NCBI RefSeq assembly: GCF_030291075.1 | Contig: NZ_CP127407.1 | Location: forward strand, 3,036,001 to 3,100,000 | Direction: 5' to 3' | DNA: 64,000 nt | DNA from: Stenotrophomonas sp. 57 | GTDB taxonomy: Bacteria > Pseudomonadota > Gammaproteobacteria > Xanthomonadales > Xanthomonadaceae | Shown: one piece after another, positions 1-10,867 of the stretch | Numbering within the stretch: position 1 is the first letter of the stretch | Layout: each line of letters opens with the position of its first letter | Translations under genes and position numbers: made by a program | The notes under the pieces: generated by a model | What the model was told of the DNA's origin: nothing | The model's database searches: none | What the model saw: the letters and a program-made list of their open reading frames with translations, nothing else

Positions 1-489
1 TTCCGAGGCCAGGCCGTTCTCGCGGTTGCTGGCGACCAGGGCGTAGGAGCACAGCGCCAGCAGTTCCAGGCCCAGGTAGACCATCAGCAGGCTGCCGGCC
101 GATACCAGGATCATCATGCCGGCGGTGCCGAACAGGATCAGTACCGGGATCTCGCCCTGGAACAGGTTGCGGTCACGCAGGTAACGCCAGCCATAGACCA
201 GGGTCAGGCCGCTGAGCAGCACGATCCCGGTCTTCATCACGTCCGCGGCGGTATCGCGTACGAACATGCCATGGAAGACCTCGCCCTGCCCGCCCACGCC
301 GGTGGCCAGCATGAACAGCACCACGGCCAGCGCAGCGAGCGAGAACAGGTGGGTGACGATCTTGTTCCGGTTGCTGACGAACAGGTCGAGGATCATCAGG
401 GCGAAGGCGCTGCCGATCAGCACCAGCTCGGGAGCGAGCGGTGGCAGGTCAGCGGCGGTCAATGGCAGCAGCGGCGAGGTGGTCATCAT
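1..489 (-). CDS. nuoN: NADH-quinone oxidoreductase subunit N (partial, N-terminal part)
   Basis: First 163 codons of a proton-pumping membrane subunit of complex I; the rest lies beyond the window edge. The visible protein starts MMTTSPLLPLTAADL and carries hydrophobic segments such as LFSLAALAVVLFMLATGVG and PVLILFGTAGMMILVSAGSL, followed by YLGLELLALCSYALVA, the family segment that holds the conserved glutamate of the antiporter-like subunits. It is the last gene of the nuo operon, 12 bases after nuoM. Two adjacent ATG codons (ending at 489 and 486) make the exact start ambiguous by one residue. Identity is supported both by its sequence and by its place after nuoM. Confidence 0.93.
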   Translation of the reverse strand, partial: MMTTSPLLPLTAADLPPLAPELVLIGSAFALMILDLFVSNRNKIVTHLFSLAALAVVLFMLATGVGGQGEVFHGMFVRDTAADVMKTGIVLLSGLTLVYGWRYLRDRNLFQGEIPVLILFGTAGMMILVSAGSLLMVYLGLELLALCSYALVASNRENGLASE

Positions 490-501
490 CAAATCCTGGA
501 A

Positions 502-2010
502 TTACAGCAGCTTGCTGGATGCGATCTGCATCGCCAGCTTCGCGATCGAGGGCTCCATCAGGTCGGTCAGCGGCTTGGGGTAGATGCCCAGCGCCAGCAC
601 GCCGATGGCGAACACGCCCAGCACCAGCCATTCGCGGCCGTTGATGTCCTTCAGTTCGGCCACGTGGCTGTTGGCCACTTCGCCGAAGAAGATGCGCTTG
701 TACAGCCACAGGGTGTAGGCGGCACCGATGATCAGGGTGGTGGCCGCGCCCAGTGCGATCCACGGATTACGCTGGAAGGCCGACAGGATGACCATGAACT
801 CACCGACGAAACCGCTGGTGCCCGGCAGGCCGGCATTGGCCATGAAGAACAGCATGGCGAAGGTGGCGAACCACGGCATCACGTTGACCACGCCGCCGTA
901 ATCGGCGATGCGGCGGCTGTGCATGCGGTCGTACAGCACGCCGACGCAGGAGAACATCGCACCGGACACGAAGCCGTGCGAGATCATCTGCACCATGGCG
1001 CCCTGCAGGCCCAGGCGGGCAGCATCGGCGTTGCCGGCTTCGCGCACCAGCCACAGGGCGATGAAGGTGCCCAGGGTGACGAAGCCCATGTGCGCGATCG
1101 ACGAATAGGCGATCAGCTTCTTCATGTCGTCCTGCACCAGAGCGACCAAGCCGACGTAGATCACCGCGATCAGCGACAGCGCGATCACCAGCCAGGCCCA
1201 TTCCTGCGACGCGTCCGGTACGATCGGCAGGTTGAAGCGCAGGAAGCCGTAGCCACCGATCTTCAGGGCGATGGCGGCCAGGATTACCGAACCGGCGGTC
1301 GGTGCTTCGACGTGCGCATCCGGCAGCCAGGTGTGCACCGGGAACATCGGCACCTTGACCGCGAAGGCGATCAGGAAGGCGAAGAAGATCCAGGTCTGTT
1401 CCTTGGCCGACAGCGGCAGCGCGTACAGGTCGGCCAGCTGGAAGCTGCCGCCCTTCATGTACAGGTAGATCAGCGCCACCAGCATCAGCACCGAGCCGAG
1501 GAAGGTGTACAGGAAGAACTTCAGTGCCGCGTAGATGCGGCGCGGGCCGCCCCAGACACCGATGATCAGGAACATCGGGATCAGCATGGCTTCGAAGAAC
1601 ACGTAGAACAGCATCGCGTCCGTCGCAGCGAAGATGCCGACGGTGACACCTTCCAGGATCAGGAAGGCCGCCACGTACTGGTTCACGCGCTTGTCGATGG
1701 CGCTCCAGGCGCCGATCAGGGCAAGCACGCTGACCAGGGTGGTCAGCAGGATCAGCGCCACGGCAATGCCGTCCACGCCCAGGTTGTAGCCGATCTTGTA
1801 CGCCGGGATCCAGGCATGGGTCTCGACGAACTGCAGGCCGTCGACGCCCGCGTTGTAGCCGCTCAGCAGCGAGAGGCTTGCAACGAAGGTGAGCACCGCG
1901 ACGCCCAGCGACGCCCAGCGGGCGGTCTGCGCATCACGGATCGCAAGGATCAGGGCACCACCGATGATCGGCAGCCAGATGAGGACACTGAGTAGAGGCC
2001 AGTTCGACAC
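502..2010 (-). CDS. nuoM: NADH-quinone oxidoreductase subunit M
   Basis: A 502-residue multi-spanning antiporter-like subunit of complex I that takes part in proton translocation in the inner membrane. The length is close to that of E. coli NuoM (about 509). Visible family signatures are FFEAMLIPMFLIIGVWGG, with the conserved membrane glutamate, and KVPMFPVHTWLPDAHVEAPT, with the conserved lysine and the HTWLPDAH motif shared by Mrp-type antiporters. The protein is almost entirely hydrophobic helices. It lies 23 bases after nuoL and 12 bases before nuoN in the same operon. I see no anomaly in it. Confidence 0.97.
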   Translation of the reverse strand: MSNWPLLSVLIWLPIIGGALILAIRDAQTARWASLGVAVLTFVASLSLLSGYNAGVDGLQFVETHAWIPAYKIGYNLGVDGIAVALILLTTLVSVLALIGAWSAIDKRVNQYVAAFLILEGVTVGIFAATDAMLFYVFFEAMLIPMFLIIGVWGGPRRIYAALKFFLYTFLGSVLMLVALIYLYMKGGSFQLADLYALPLSAKEQTWIFFAFLIAFAVKVPMFPVHTWLPDAHVEAPTAGSVILAAIALKIGGYGFLRFNLPIVPDASQEWAWLVIALSLIAVIYVGLVALVQDDMKKLIAYSSIAHMGFVTLGTFIALWLVREAGNADAARLGLQGAMVQMISHGFVSGAMFSCVGVLYDRMHSRRIADYGGVVNVMPWFATFAMLFFMANAGLPGTSGFVGEFMVILSAFQRNPWIALGAATTLIIGAAYTLWLYKRIFFGEVANSHVAELKDINGREWLVLGVFAIGVLALGIYPKPLTDLMEPSIAKLAMQIASSKLL

Positions 2011-2033
2011 GTCTTCTTATTCCGTACAGGTCA

Positions 2034-4202
2034 TCAACGCAGGTAATGCATCAGCACGCCCAGCAGGGCAATCAGGCCGATGATCATCGCGAAGGCGTAG
2101 TGATAGAGGAAACCGGATTGGGTACGACGCAGCACGCCGGCTGCAACGTCCACAACACGTGCCGAGAGATTGACCACGCCGTCGACGATGTTGCTGTCGA
2201 TCCAGCGCGAGACCTTGCCCAGCTTGACGCTGCCGCCGGCAAAGCCATCGATCCACAGCTTGTCGAAGCCGTACTTGTTTTCCAGCACCGAAACGATCGG
2301 GGCGAAGGTCTTGCGCGCCTTGCCCGACAGGTCCGGCTTCCACAGGTAGAACAGCGCGGCCAGCAGGAAGCCCGCCAGGGTCAGCCAGAACGGCGGCAGC
2401 ATCATGCCGTGCAGCGCGAACGCGACCGGACCATGGAACTCTTCACCCAGGAACGCGACGGTGTTCTTGGCCGGATCGTAGAAGTCGACGATGCCGGTGA
2501 AGAACGTCTGTGCCTGGCCCTTGATCGCCTCGTGCGCATGGTTGCCAGCCCAGTCGGTGCCATGCAGCATCGGACCGATGCTGAAGAAACCGATGGCGAT
2601 CGACGGGATGGCCAGCAGGATCAGCGGCAGGGTCACCACCCACGGCGTTTCGTGCGGCTCATGCGGACCGTGGCCATGGCCGTGGTCGTCATGGGCATCG
2701 CCGTGGTGGGCGTCGGCATGGTGCGCGTCGGCGGCGCGATGATCGTCATGACCATGATCGTCATGCGCATCGCGGAAGCGTTCCTTGCCATGGAAGGTCA
2801 TGAACAGCAGGCGGAAGCTGTAGAAGCTGGTCACCAGCACGCCACCCAGCACCGCCCAGTAGCCATAGGTGGCCACCCAGCTGTTCTGCATGTGGGCGTG
2901 GATCTCGGCCGCCTCGATGATGGTGTCCTTCGAGTAGAAGCCGGAGAAGAACGGCGTACCGACGAGGGCCAGCGTACCGATCCACATGGTGATGAAGGTG
3001 ATCGGCATGTACTTGCGCAGGCCGCCCATCTTGCGCATGTCCTGCTCGTGGTGCATCGCGATGATGACCGAGCCGGCGCCCAGGAACAGCAGGGCCTTGA
3101 AAAAGGCGTGGGTCATCAGGTGGAACACGGCGGCCGAGTAGGCCGACACGCCCAGGGCGACGGTCATGTAGCCCAGCTGCGACAGCGTGGAGTACGCGAC
3201 AACGCGCTTGATGTCGTTCTGCACAATGCCGATCAGGCCGGTGAAGAACGCGGTGGTGGCACCGATGAACAGCACGAAGTTCAGCGCGGTCTGCGACAGC
3301 TCGAACAGCGGCGACATGCGGGTGACCATGAAGATACCGGCGGTCACCATCGTCGCGGCGTGGATCAGTGCCGAGATCGGGGTCGGGCCTTCCATCGAGT
3401 CCGGCAGCCACACATGCAGCGGGACCTGGGCCGACTTGCCCATGGCGCCGATGAACAGACAGATGCAGATGACGGTGGCGATCGACCAGATCACCGGCTC
3501 GTTCAGCAGCTGCATGCCCAGGATCGTGCCGTCCCAGATCTGCAGCTGGGCGCGCGGGTCAGCCAGCATGCCCGCCTGCGAGAACACCTGCGAGTAATCC
3601 AGGGTACCGAACACCCACAGCACGCCGGCGATGCCCAGCAGGAAGCCGAAGTCGCCGACGCGGTTGACCAGGAACGCCTTCATGTTGGCGAAGATCGCAG
3701 TCGGGCGCTTGAACCAGAAGCCGATCAGCAGGTACGACACCAGGCCCACCGCTTCCCAGCCGAAGAACAGCTGCAGGAAGTTGTTGCTCATCACCAGGGT
3801 GAGCATCGAGAAGGTGAACAGCGAGATGTAGCTGAAGAACCGCTGGTAGCCCGGGTCGTCCTGCATGTAGCCGATCGTGTAGATGTGGACCAGCAGCGAC
3901 ACGAAGGTCACCACCACCATCATCATCGCGGTCAGCTTGTCGACCATGAAGCCGACGTGGGCCGAGTACTGGCCAACCTCGAAGAACGTATAGATGTTCT
4001 GGTTGAACGGCTGCGCGCCGCCCCACATCAGCTGGTAGAACGTGTACATCGACAGGCCGCAGGCTACCGCGACGCCGAGGATGGTGATGGTCTGCGCGCC
4101 GAAGCGCTTGACCTGGCGACCGAACAGGCCGGCGATGATGCTGCCGAACAGCGGTGCAAGCACCACTGCGATCAACAGACTCTTGGAGAGAGTGATTTCC
4201 AT
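2034..4202 (-). CDS. nuoL: NADH-quinone oxidoreductase subunit L with a histidine-rich insert
   Basis: A 722-residue distal antiporter-like subunit of complex I; E. coli NuoL is about 613. Family motifs include FFGWEAVGLVSYLLIGFW (membrane glutamate) and KSAQVPLHVWLPDSMEGPT. The extra length is partly explained by a hydrophilic insert at about residues 474-520, rich in His and Asp (HDDHGHDDHRAADAHHADAH and onward to HGHGPHEPHE), between two hydrophobic segments. The carboxy-terminal part should include the long lateral amphipathic helix known for NuoL, with a final membrane anchor (FAMIIGLIALLGVLMHYLR). The gene is 7 bases after nuoK. The insert could bind metal ions or only be a flexible loop; the sequence alone does not decide. 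Confidence 0.97.
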   Translation of the reverse strand: MEITLSKSLLIAVVLAPLFGSIIAGLFGRQVKRFGAQTITILGVAVACGLSMYTFYQLMWGGAQPFNQNIYTFFEVGQYSAHVGFMVDKLTAMMMVVVTFVSLLVHIYTIGYMQDDPGYQRFFSYISLFTFSMLTLVMSNNFLQLFFGWEAVGLVSYLLIGFWFKRPTAIFANMKAFLVNRVGDFGFLLGIAGVLWVFGTLDYSQVFSQAGMLADPRAQLQIWDGTILGMQLLNEPVIWSIATVICICLFIGAMGKSAQVPLHVWLPDSMEGPTPISALIHAATMVTAGIFMVTRMSPLFELSQTALNFVLFIGATTAFFTGLIGIVQNDIKRVVAYSTLSQLGYMTVALGVSAYSAAVFHLMTHAFFKALLFLGAGSVIIAMHHEQDMRKMGGLRKYMPITFITMWIGTLALVGTPFFSGFYSKDTIIEAAEIHAHMQNSWVATYGYWAVLGGVLVTSFYSFRLLFMTFHGKERFRDAHDDHGHDDHRAADAHHADAHHGDAHDDHGHGHGPHEPHETPWVVTLPLILLAIPSIAIGFFSIGPMLHGTDWAGNHAHEAIKGQAQTFFTGIVDFYDPAKNTVAFLGEEFHGPVAFALHGMMLPPFWLTLAGFLLAALFYLWKPDLSGKARKTFAPIVSVLENKYGFDKLWIDGFAGGSVKLGKVSRWIDSNIVDGVVNLSARVVDVAAGVLRRTQSGFLYHYAFAMIIGLIALLGVLMHYLR
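2636..2785 (-). other. His/Asp-rich low-complexity segment inside nuoL
   Basis: This stretch of nuoL encodes roughly residues 473-522, dominated by HDDH, HGH and HAD tripeptide-like repeats. The DNA itself is repetitive (many gtggtc/gtcatg-like words on the plus strand). It sits in a loop between predicted membrane helices. Slipped-strand length variation between strains is plausible. Confidence 0.8.
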
Positions 4203-4209
4203 CTGTGGA

Positions 4210-4515
4210 TCAGCCCTTCAACGAATCGACTTCGCCGACATTGATCGTGCGGCGGGTACGGAACAGGGTCACCAGGATCGCCAGGCCGATGGCGGCTTCC
4301 GCGGCGGCGACGGTCAGGATGAAGAACACGAACAGCTGGCCGGACGGATCGCCCAGCTGACGCGAGAAGCCGACGAAGTTGATGTTCACCGACAGCAGCA
4401 TCAGTTCGATCGACATCAGCAGGACGATGACGTTCTTCCGGTTGAGGAAGATGCCGGCCAGGCTGATGGCGAACAGCACCGCGCCCAGCGCGAGGATGTG
4501 GCCCAGAGTGATCAT
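4210..4515 (-). CDS. nuoK: NADH-quinone oxidoreductase subunit K
   Basis: A 101-residue subunit with three predicted membrane helices, the size typical of NuoK (about 100). It contains the two conserved membrane glutamates expected for the family, in [14 protein letters not shown] and in [15 protein letters not shown], which form part of the central proton axis next to NuoH, J and N. Its start overlaps the nuoJ stop by four bases (ATGA arrangement), pointing to translational coupling. Nothing unusual is seen. Confidence 0.97.
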   Translation of the reverse strand: MITLGHILALGAVLFAISLAGIFLNRKNVIVLLMSIELMLLSVNINFVGFSRQLGDPSGQLFVFFILTVAAAEAAIGLAILVTLFRTRRTINVGEVDSLKG

Positions 4516-5171
4516 GCCTTGGTCTCCTCTTCGCCCGCGGCCGGAGTGGTGTTGCTGTGGATCACCGGCTGTTCGGCATCCATCTTGACCATGCGCAGGC
4601 GCTGGTCGGCCTTGACCATGGTCTGCTCGCCCGGGTTCTGGCTCTTCACGCCGGTGCGGCGACGCAGGGTCAGCATCACGGCGGCGACCACGGCCACGGT
4701 CAGGATGACGGCGGCGAACTCGAACGGCAGCAGGTATTCGGTGAACAGCGTGCGCGCCAGCCAGGTGATGTTGGAGGTGTCGGCGGCGATCGCGGCGGCG
4801 TTGTCGGCCGGGAACGGATTGACCGCCCTGCCCTTCACGCCGATCAGGATCAGCATCTGCACCAGCATCGCCACGGCCACGATCAGGCCGACCGGCAGGT
4901 AGCGCACCCAGCCTTCACGCATCTTGGTGGGGTCGATGTCCAGCATCATCACCACGAACAGGAACAGCACCATCACCGCGCCGACGTAGACCAGCACCAG
5001 CGCCACGCCAAGGAACTCGGCGCCCACCAGCAGCCACACGCAGGCAATGGAGAAGAAGGTCAGCACCAGGCACAGCACGGCGTGCACCGGGTTGCGCACG
5101 CTGATCACCGCACCGGCCGAAACCGTTGCCGCGATGGCGAACACCCAGAAAGCGATATTTACCCAATCCAT
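4512..5171 (-). CDS. nuoJ: NADH-quinone oxidoreductase subunit J
   Basis: A 219-residue membrane subunit of complex I. The first 170 residues hold five hydrophobic segments, including [20 protein letters not shown] and [20 protein letters not shown], the latter matching the conserved helix with a pi-bulge in the family. A hydrophilic tail ([20 protein letters not shown]) follows. It starts 9 bases after nuoI and overlaps nuoK by four bases. Its length is close to the usual 165-220. Confidence 0.96.
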   Translation of the reverse strand: MDWVNIAFWVFAIAATVSAGAVISVRNPVHAVLCLVLTFFSIACVWLLVGAEFLGVALVLVYVGAVMVLFLFVVMMLDIDPTKMREGWVRYLPVGLIVAVAMLVQMLILIGVKGRAVNPFPADNAAAIAADTSNITWLARTLFTEYLLPFEFAAVILTVAVVAAVMLTLRRRTGVKSQNPGEQTMVKADQRLRMVKMDAEQPVIHSNTTPAAGEEETKA

Positions 5172-5180
5172 CTCTCGACC

Positions 5181-5672
5181 TCAGCGGTAAGCGGCATCGG
5201 CGGCACGACGCTCGGCGATCTCGTTTTCGAGACGATCGCCAAGGGCCAGCAGCTGCGGCTTGGTAACGATGTTTTCGCCACGGTTCTCGAAGTGGTACTC
5301 GAGGATGTGGGTTTCGACGATCGAGTCCACCGGGCAGCTTTCTTCGCAGAAGCCGCAGAAGATGCACTTGAACAGGTCGATGTCGTAGCGGGTGGTACGG
5401 CGGGTGCCGTCCTCGCGCTTGGCCGAGTCGATGGTGATGGCCAGGGCCGGGCACACCGCTTCGCACAGCTTGCAGGCAATGCAGCGCTCTTCGCCGTTGG
5501 GATAACGGCGCAGTGCGTGCAGGCCACGGAAGCGCGGCGACTGCGGGAACTTCTCCATCGGGTACATCATCGTGTACTTCGGCTTGAAGCTGTACTTCAG
5601 CGTCAGCCAAAGGCCGGCCAGCAGTTCGAGCAGCAGCAGGCTCTTGAAGTAATGGGTAATCCTGTTCATCAC
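5181..5672 (-). CDS. nuoI: NADH-quinone oxidoreductase subunit I, two [4Fe-4S] clusters
   Basis: A 163-residue peripheral-arm subunit that carries clusters N6a and N6b and passes electrons toward NuoB. Both ferredoxin motifs are intact: [12 protein letters not shown] at about residues 62-73 and [12 protein letters not shown] at about 101-112. The amino terminus ([17 protein letters not shown]) is the amphipathic helix that lies on the membrane. The gene directly abuts nuoH, with no spacer at all, and precedes nuoJ by 9 bases. Confidence 0.97.
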   Translation of the reverse strand: MMNRITHYFKSLLLLELLAGLWLTLKYSFKPKYTMMYPMEKFPQSPRFRGLHALRRYPNGEERCIACKLCEAVCPALAITIDSAKREDGTRRTTRYDIDLFKCIFCGFCEESCPVDSIVETHILEYHFENRGENIVTKPQLLALGDRLENEIAERRAADAAYR

Positions 5673-6767
5673 TTAGACGCCCTTTTGAATCACGCCGAAG
5701 AACACCATGACGGCGGTAACCGCGATCCACAGAATGGCCAGCGGGATGAAGACCTTCCAGCCCAGGCGCATGATCTGGTCATAGCGGAAGCGCGGGAAGC
5801 TGGCACGGAACCAGATGTAGGCACTGGCGAAGAAGAACACCTTGACGAACAGCCACGGTGCACCGCCCTTCCAGATCCAGTCGACCAGCGGCGAGACATC
5901 GCCGAAGTTGACCCAGCCCTGGACCGGGCTCAGCCAGCCGCCGAGGAAGAAGATCGAGATCAGGAAGCTGATCAGGATCATGTTCGCGTATTCGGCCAGG
6001 AAGAACAGGGCGAAGGCACCGCCGGAGTACTCGACCATGTGGCCGGCGACGATTTCCGACTCGCCTTCCACCACGTCGAACGGCGCGCGGTTGGTTTCAG
6101 CCACGCCCGACACCCAGTAGATGACGAACAGCGGGAACAGCGGCAGCAGGAACCAGTCGAAGAAGCCGGAACTGCCGGCCTGCGCCATCACGATGTTGCT
6201 CAGGTTCAGGCTGCCCGAGGCGATCATCACGCCGACCAGGGCGAAGCCCATGGCGATTTCGTAGCTGATCATCTGCGCCGAGGCGCGCATCGCACCCAGG
6301 AACGCATACTTCGAGTTGGATGCCCAACCGGCCAGGATGATGCCGTAGATGCCCAGCGAGGTCATCGCCAGCAGGTACAGCAGGCCGGCGTTGGCGTTGG
6401 ACAGCACGATCTGCGAATCGAAGGGCACCACCGACCAGGCCGCGAAGGCCGGGGCCAGGGTGATCAGCGGGGCGAGCAGATAGATCGCCTTGTTGGCGCT
6501 GCTCGGCTGGACCACTTCCTTGAACAGCAGCTTGAAGACGTCGGCGAAGGCCTGGAAGATGCCCATGCCCACGTACATCGGGCCGTGGCGGACGTGCATC
6601 CAGCCGATCAGCTTGCGTTCCCAGACCACGTAGAAGGCCACCGAGATGATCACCGGAACGGCGATCACCAGGATCTTCAGGATGATCCAGATCAGCGCGC
6701 CGATGTCACCGAGGCCCAGCAGCCACTGGTGCAGCGGGTCGACCGCGTTCAACAGCAATTCGTTCAT
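5673..6767 (-). CDS. nuoH: NADH-quinone oxidoreductase subunit H
   Basis: A 364-residue membrane subunit that, with NuoB and NuoD, forms the quinone-binding chamber. It has about eight hydrophobic segments and the conserved cytoplasmic loop [19 protein letters not shown], rich in acidic residues needed for coupling. Also visible is [13 protein letters not shown], matching the conserved early loop. Its ATG overlaps the nuoG stop by four bases (ATGA). Confidence 0.97.
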   Translation of the reverse strand: MNELLLNAVDPLHQWLLGLGDIGALIWIILKILVIAVPVIISVAFYVVWERKLIGWMHVRHGPMYVGMGIFQAFADVFKLLFKEVVQPSSANKAIYLLAPLITLAPAFAAWSVVPFDSQIVLSNANAGLLYLLAMTSLGIYGIILAGWASNSKYAFLGAMRASAQMISYEIAMGFALVGVMIASGSLNLSNIVMAQAGSSGFFDWFLLPLFPLFVIYWVSGVAETNRAPFDVVEGESEIVAGHMVEYSGGAFALFFLAEYANMILISFLISIFFLGGWLSPVQGWVNFGDVSPLVDWIWKGGAPWLFVKVFFFASAYIWFRASFPRFRYDQIMRLGWKVFIPLAILWIAVTAVMVFFGVIQKGV

Positions 6768-8998
6768 GCAGCCACCACCGATACGCGAGCGGCACCCAGC
6801 GGCGCGGTCGCGCCGTGGCCCGATTCAATCCAGACCGAACCCGCAGCGACGCGGGCGTCGACCACCACCGGCAGGGTGGCCTTGCCGGCATCGGTGCCGA
6901 CCTTGGCCATCTGCCCTTCCTGCAGCTGCAGGCGAGCGGCATCTTCAGCGTTCAGCACGATGCGCGGGGCGTTGTTGAGCGGATGCGACTGCAGCGCCGG
7001 GGCGCGACGGACCACCGCATCGGTGCGGTAGATCGCGGCGGTCGAAGCCACTTCGAGGCCTTCACCGGCAACCGCCGGCTGCGCCGAAGCGGCGACGTCG
7101 ACCGACACCGGGGCCAGGCTGGCACGCAGGCCGGCCAGGTCGGTGAAGTCGAAACCGGCCAGCGCCATGTCGCCGCCCAGTGCGCGCAGCACGCGCCAGC
7201 CTTCACGGGCCTCGCCCGGCAGCTTGCCGCCGGCACGGGCCGACTGCTCGCGACCATCGAGGTTGGTCAGGGTGGCATCGATTTCCGGCAGCGCACCGAT
7301 CGGCAGGATCACGTCGGCAACGTCGCGGGTGGACACGCAGGCGAACTGGCTGAAGGCCACCACCTGGGCACCGGCCAGCGCCTTGCGCGCGGCGGGGGCG
7401 TCGGCGAAGTCCAGGCCCGGCTCCAGGCCGTACACCACGTAGGCCTGGCGCGGCTGCGCCAGCATGGCGGCCACGTCCTTGCCGGCCGGCAGCACGCCGG
7501 CGCGGGTCAGGCCCACGGCATTGGCGCCCTGCGGGATGCGGCACAGCTTGGCACCGGTGGCGGCAGCGAAATCACGCGCAGCGGCGCGGATCGCGGCAGC
7601 CTGCGGGTGGTTCTCGGCGATGCCACCGACGATCAGCACGGTGTTGCTGCCGCCCTGTACGGCCGAACGTAGCTCGGCGTTGGCCAGTGCGTCGACGAAC
7701 TTCGACGGCGCGACGATCTGCTTGCCGGCGATGCCGAAGGCGAAGTCGAAATCAACCGGGTTGATGACGTGGATCTTCGCGCCCTTGGTGGTCTGCGCCT
7801 TGCGCAGACGGGCGTGCAGCAGCGGCAGTTCGTGGCGGATGTTGCTGCCCAGAACGACGATGCGGTCGGCGCCTTCGATCTCCGCCAGCGGCAGGCCGAA
7901 CACTTCGGCGGTGGCGGCGTCGGAGAAATCGCGGTTGTTGATGCGGTGGTCGATGTTGGTCGAGCCCAGGCCCTTGGCCAGGCGGGACAGCAACGCGCCC
8001 TCCTCGTTCGAGGTGGACGGATGCACCAGCACGCCCAGGTTGTCGCCCTGGTTCGCCTTGAGGATTTCGGCGGCTGCGGCCAGGCCTTCGGCCCAGCTCA
8101 CTTCCTTCCACTCGCCATTGACCTTACGCAGCGGCTTGACCGCACGGTCTTCGCTGTACAGGCCTTGGTGCGAGTAGCGGTCACGGTCGGACAGCCAGCA
8201 CTCGTTCACCGCTTCATTGTCGCGCGGCACGGTGCGCAGCACTTCGCCGCGACGCACGTGCAGGAACAGGTTCGAACCCATCGCGTCGTGGTAACCCAGC
8301 GACTCGCGCGCGGTCAGTTCCCACGGGCGGGCGCGGAACTGGAACACCTTGTTGGTCAGCGCACCGACCGGGCAGACGTCGACGACGTTGCCGGACAGCT
8401 CGGTGGTCAGCGGCTTGCCGTCGAAGGTACCGATCTGCAGGTTCTCACCGCGGTACATGCCACCCAGCTCGTAGGTACCGGCAACGTCGGCGGTGAAGCG
8501 GACGCAGCGGGTGCACTGGATGCAGCGGGTCATCTCGGTGGCGACCAGCGGGCCCATGTCCTCGTCCGGCACCACGCGCTTGCGCTCGTTGAAGCGGCTG
8601 ACCGAACGGCCATAGCCCAGCGACACGTCCTGCAGCTCGCACTCGCCGCCCTGATCGCAGATCGGGCAGTCCAGCGGGTGGTTGATGAGCAGGAACTCCA
8701 TCACCGAGCGCTGGAACTTCAGTGCCTTCTCGCTGCGGGTGGCGACCTTCATGCCATCCATCACCGGCGTGGCGCAGGCCGGCGCCGGCTTCGGCGACTT
8801 CTCCACGTCCACCAGGCACATGCGGCAGTTGGCGGCGATCGGCAGCTTCTCGTGGTAGCAGAAGCGCGGAATGGAGATGCCGGCCTTGTCGGCGGCCTGG
8901 ATGATCATCGAGCCCTTGGGCACGACCAGCGACTTGCCATCGATCTCGATGGTGACGTGATCGGGTGGGACGCTCGGATTTACGGGTTGCGCGCTCAT
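6764..8998 (-). CDS. nuoG: NADH-quinone oxidoreductase subunit G, iron-sulfur/molybdopterin-like
   Basis: A 744-residue peripheral-arm subunit. The amino terminus is a [2Fe-2S] ferredoxin domain with the expected cysteines ([15 protein letters not shown]). It is followed by the His/Cys cluster segment [18 protein letters not shown], the cluster motif [10 protein letters not shown] and [13 protein letters not shown]. The rest resembles the molybdopterin oxidoreductase fold without needing a molybdenum cofactor, as known for the family. It is shorter than E. coli NuoG (about 908) but in the range seen in other proteobacteria. It overlaps nuoF and nuoH by four bases each. Confidence 0.97.
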   Translation of the reverse strand: MSAQPVNPSVPPDHVTIEIDGKSLVVPKGSMIIQAADKAGISIPRFCYHEKLPIAANCRMCLVDVEKSPKPAPACATPVMDGMKVATRSEKALKFQRSVMEFLLINHPLDCPICDQGGECELQDVSLGYGRSVSRFNERKRVVPDEDMGPLVATEMTRCIQCTRCVRFTADVAGTYELGGMYRGENLQIGTFDGKPLTTELSGNVVDVCPVGALTNKVFQFRARPWELTARESLGYHDAMGSNLFLHVRRGEVLRTVPRDNEAVNECWLSDRDRYSHQGLYSEDRAVKPLRKVNGEWKEVSWAEGLAAAAEILKANQGDNLGVLVHPSTSNEEGALLSRLAKGLGSTNIDHRINNRDFSDAATAEVFGLPLAEIEGADRIVVLGSNIRHELPLLHARLRKAQTTKGAKIHVINPVDFDFAFGIAGKQIVAPSKFVDALANAELRSAVQGGSNTVLIVGGIAENHPQAAAIRAAARDFAAATGAKLCRIPQGANAVGLTRAGVLPAGKDVAAMLAQPRQAYVVYGLEPGLDFADAPAARKALAGAQVVAFSQFACVSTRDVADVILPIGALPEIDATLTNLDGREQSARAGGKLPGEAREGWRVLRALGGDMALAGFDFTDLAGLRASLAPVSVDVAASAQPAVAGEGLEVASTAAIYRTDAVVRRAPALQSHPLNNAPRIVLNAEDAARLQLQEGQMAKVGTDAGKATLPVVVDARVAAGSVWIESGHGATAPLGAARVSVVAA

Positions 8999-10335
8999 GC
9001 AGCGGCTGCCTCCACCTTCTTGCCGTCAACCATCGAATGACCGTTGACGATGTAGTACTCGAACTCGTCCCAGAACTGGCGCAGGAAGCCCTGGATGGGC
9101 CATGCAGCCGCTTCGCCGAACGCACAGATGGTGTGGCCTTCGATCTGGCCGGCCACCGCCTTCAGCTGGTGCAGGTCTTCCATCGTGGCCTTGCCGGCGA
9201 CGATGCGCTCCAGCACGCGGTGCATCCAGCCGGTGCCTTCACGGCACGGGGTGCACTGGCCACAGGATTCCTTGTGAAAGAACTGGCTGATGCGGCAGGC
9301 GAACTTGACGCAGCAGACGCTGTCGTCGAGCACCACGATCGCGCCCGAACCCAGGCCGGAGCCCAGTGCACGAATGGTGTCGTAGTCCATCGGCAGGTCC
9401 TCCAGCTCGGCCGCGGTCAGCACCGGCATCGACACGCCGCCCGGGATCGCGCCCTTCAGCGTGCGGCCCGGACGCAGGCCACCGGCCATTTCCAGCAGGT
9501 CGTGGAATTTGGTGCCGAGCGGCACTTCGAAGTTGCCGCCGTTCTGCACGCAGCCGGACACCGAGAAGCACTTCGGACCGCCGTTGGCGGTCAGGCTCAG
9601 GCCCTTGAACCACTCCGGGCCGTTGCGGATGATCGCCGGCACCGAACCATAGGTTTCGGTGTTGTTGATCGTCGACGGCTTGCCGTACAGGCCGAAGTTG
9701 GCCGGGAACGGCGGCTTGTAGCGCGGCTGGCCCTTCTTGCCTTCCAGCGATTCCATCAGCGCGGTTTCTTCGCCGCAGATGTAGGCGCCAGCGCCCAGCG
9801 CGCCGTAGATGTCGATGTCCACGCCGCTGCCGAGGATGTTCTTGCCCAGCCAGCCGTTTGCATAGGCTTCGGCCAGGGCCTGCTCGAAGTGCTCGAACGG
9901 CTCGTGGTGGAACTCACCGCGCAGGTAGTTGTAGCCCACGGTCGAACCGGTGGCGTAGCAGGCGATCGCCATGCCTTCCACCACCGAATGCGGGTTGTAG
10001 CGCAGGATGTCACGGTCCTTGCAGGTGCCCGGCTCGGATTCGTCCGAGTTGCAGAGGATGTACTTCTGCATGTTGCCCTTGGGCATGAAGGACCACTTCA
10101 GGCCGGTCGGGAAGCCCGCGCCGCCGCGGCCGCGCAGGCCCGAGGCCTTGACCATCTCGATGACCTGCTCCGGCGGGATCTTCTCTTCGAGGATCTTGCG
10201 CAGGGCGGCGTAGCCACCGGTCTTCAGGTAGCTTTCGTACGACCACGGGGTGTCGTAATGCAGGGTGGTGTAGACCACCTGGTGCGGCAGCGGCGCGGGG
10301 CCGACCGGACCCTTGGATTCGTGGTGATGTGCCAT
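8995..10335 (-). CDS. nuoF: NADH-quinone oxidoreductase subunit F, NADH and FMN binding
   Basis: A 446-residue subunit that oxidises NADH with FMN and feeds cluster N3. The FMN/NADH-binding glycine-rich stretch [16 protein letters not shown] lies at about residues 68-84, a second glycine-rich NADH region is [16 protein letters not shown], and the N3 cluster motif is [15 protein letters not shown] near residue 355. Length matches E. coli NuoF (445). It starts 4 bases after nuoE and overlaps nuoG by four bases. Confidence 0.98.
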   Translation of the reverse strand: MAHHHESKGPVGPAPLPHQVVYTTLHYDTPWSYESYLKTGGYAALRKILEEKIPPEQVIEMVKASGLRGRGGAGFPTGLKWSFMPKGNMQKYILCNSDESEPGTCKDRDILRYNPHSVVEGMAIACYATGSTVGYNYLRGEFHHEPFEHFEQALAEAYANGWLGKNILGSGVDIDIYGALGAGAYICGEETALMESLEGKKGQPRYKPPFPANFGLYGKPSTINNTETYGSVPAIIRNGPEWFKGLSLTANGGPKCFSVSGCVQNGGNFEVPLGTKFHDLLEMAGGLRPGRTLKGAIPGGVSMPVLTAAELEDLPMDYDTIRALGSGLGSGAIVVLDDSVCCVKFACRISQFFHKESCGQCTPCREGTGWMHRVLERIVAGKATMEDLHQLKAVAGQIEGHTICAFGEAAAWPIQGFLRQFWDEFEYYIVNGHSMVDGKKVEAAAA

Positions 10336-10339
10336 GCCC

Positions 10340-10867
10340 TTACTCCAGCCCGTCCAGCAGCTCGTCGACCTTTTCCAGGGTCAGACGCTCATGGTAGTGA
10401 CCGTTGATGACCATCATCGGCGCGCCACCGCAGCCGGCCAGGCACTCTTCCTCGCGCTTGAGGTAGACGCGGCCGTCCGGGGTCGATTCACCGTGCTTGA
10501 TGCCCAGCTTCTTCTCGCAATGGCGCACGATGTCCTCCGCGCCATTGAGCCAGCAGCTGATGTTGGTGCAGATGGCCACGTTGTTGCGACCCACCTTCTC
10601 GGTCTCGAACATCGAGTAGAAGCTGGCCACCTCGTAGGCCCACACCGGCGGCAGGTCCAGGTACTTGGCCACGCCGGCGATCAGTTCGTCGGTCAGCCAG
10701 CCCTGGTTCTGCTCCTGGGCCGCATGCAGGCCCTGCAGCACGGCAGAGCGCTTGCGGTCCGGCGGGAACTTGGACAGCCAGTGATCGATGTGAGCGCGGG
10801 TCTTGTCGCTCAGCACCACCATCGGGTCGACGTCGCGCGCCGCCTCGAAATTACCTGTCGCCTTCAT
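10340..10867 (-). CDS. nuoE: NADH-quinone oxidoreductase subunit E, [2Fe-2S] protein
   Basis: A 175-residue thioredoxin-fold subunit carrying cluster N1a. The four ligands are visible as CTNISC (C-x4-C) and CLAGC (C-x3-C), separated by about 40 residues. It pairs with NuoF in the NADH-oxidising module. It is followed closely by nuoF (4 bases) but separated from the upstream nuoD by 97 bases, the largest gap inside the operon. Confidence 0.97.
   Translation of the reverse strand: MKATGNFEAARDVDPMVVLSDKTRAHIDHWLSKFPPDRKRSAVLQGLHAAQEQNQGWLTDELIAGVAKYLDLPPVWAYEVASFYSMFETEKVGRNNVAICTNISCWLNGAEDIVRHCEKKLGIKHGESTPDGRVYLKREEECLAGCGGAPMMVINGHYHERLTLEKVDELLDGLE

Noticed and set aside
271..1995. Long plus-strand open frame of 574 codons opposite nuoM
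   Set aside because: Very rich in His, Gln, Asp and Arg, typical of a shadow frame of a GC-rich membrane-protein gene; nuoM on the other strand has clear family motifs.
2046..4244. 732-codon plus-strand frame opposite nuoL
   Set aside because: Same biased composition (His/Gln/Arg/Glu) with no hydrophobic core; nuoL is unmistakable on the minus strand.
4557..7031. 824-codon plus-strand frame opposite nuoJ-nuoH
   Set aside because: Runs across four real genes and their junctions; only explained by codon bias.
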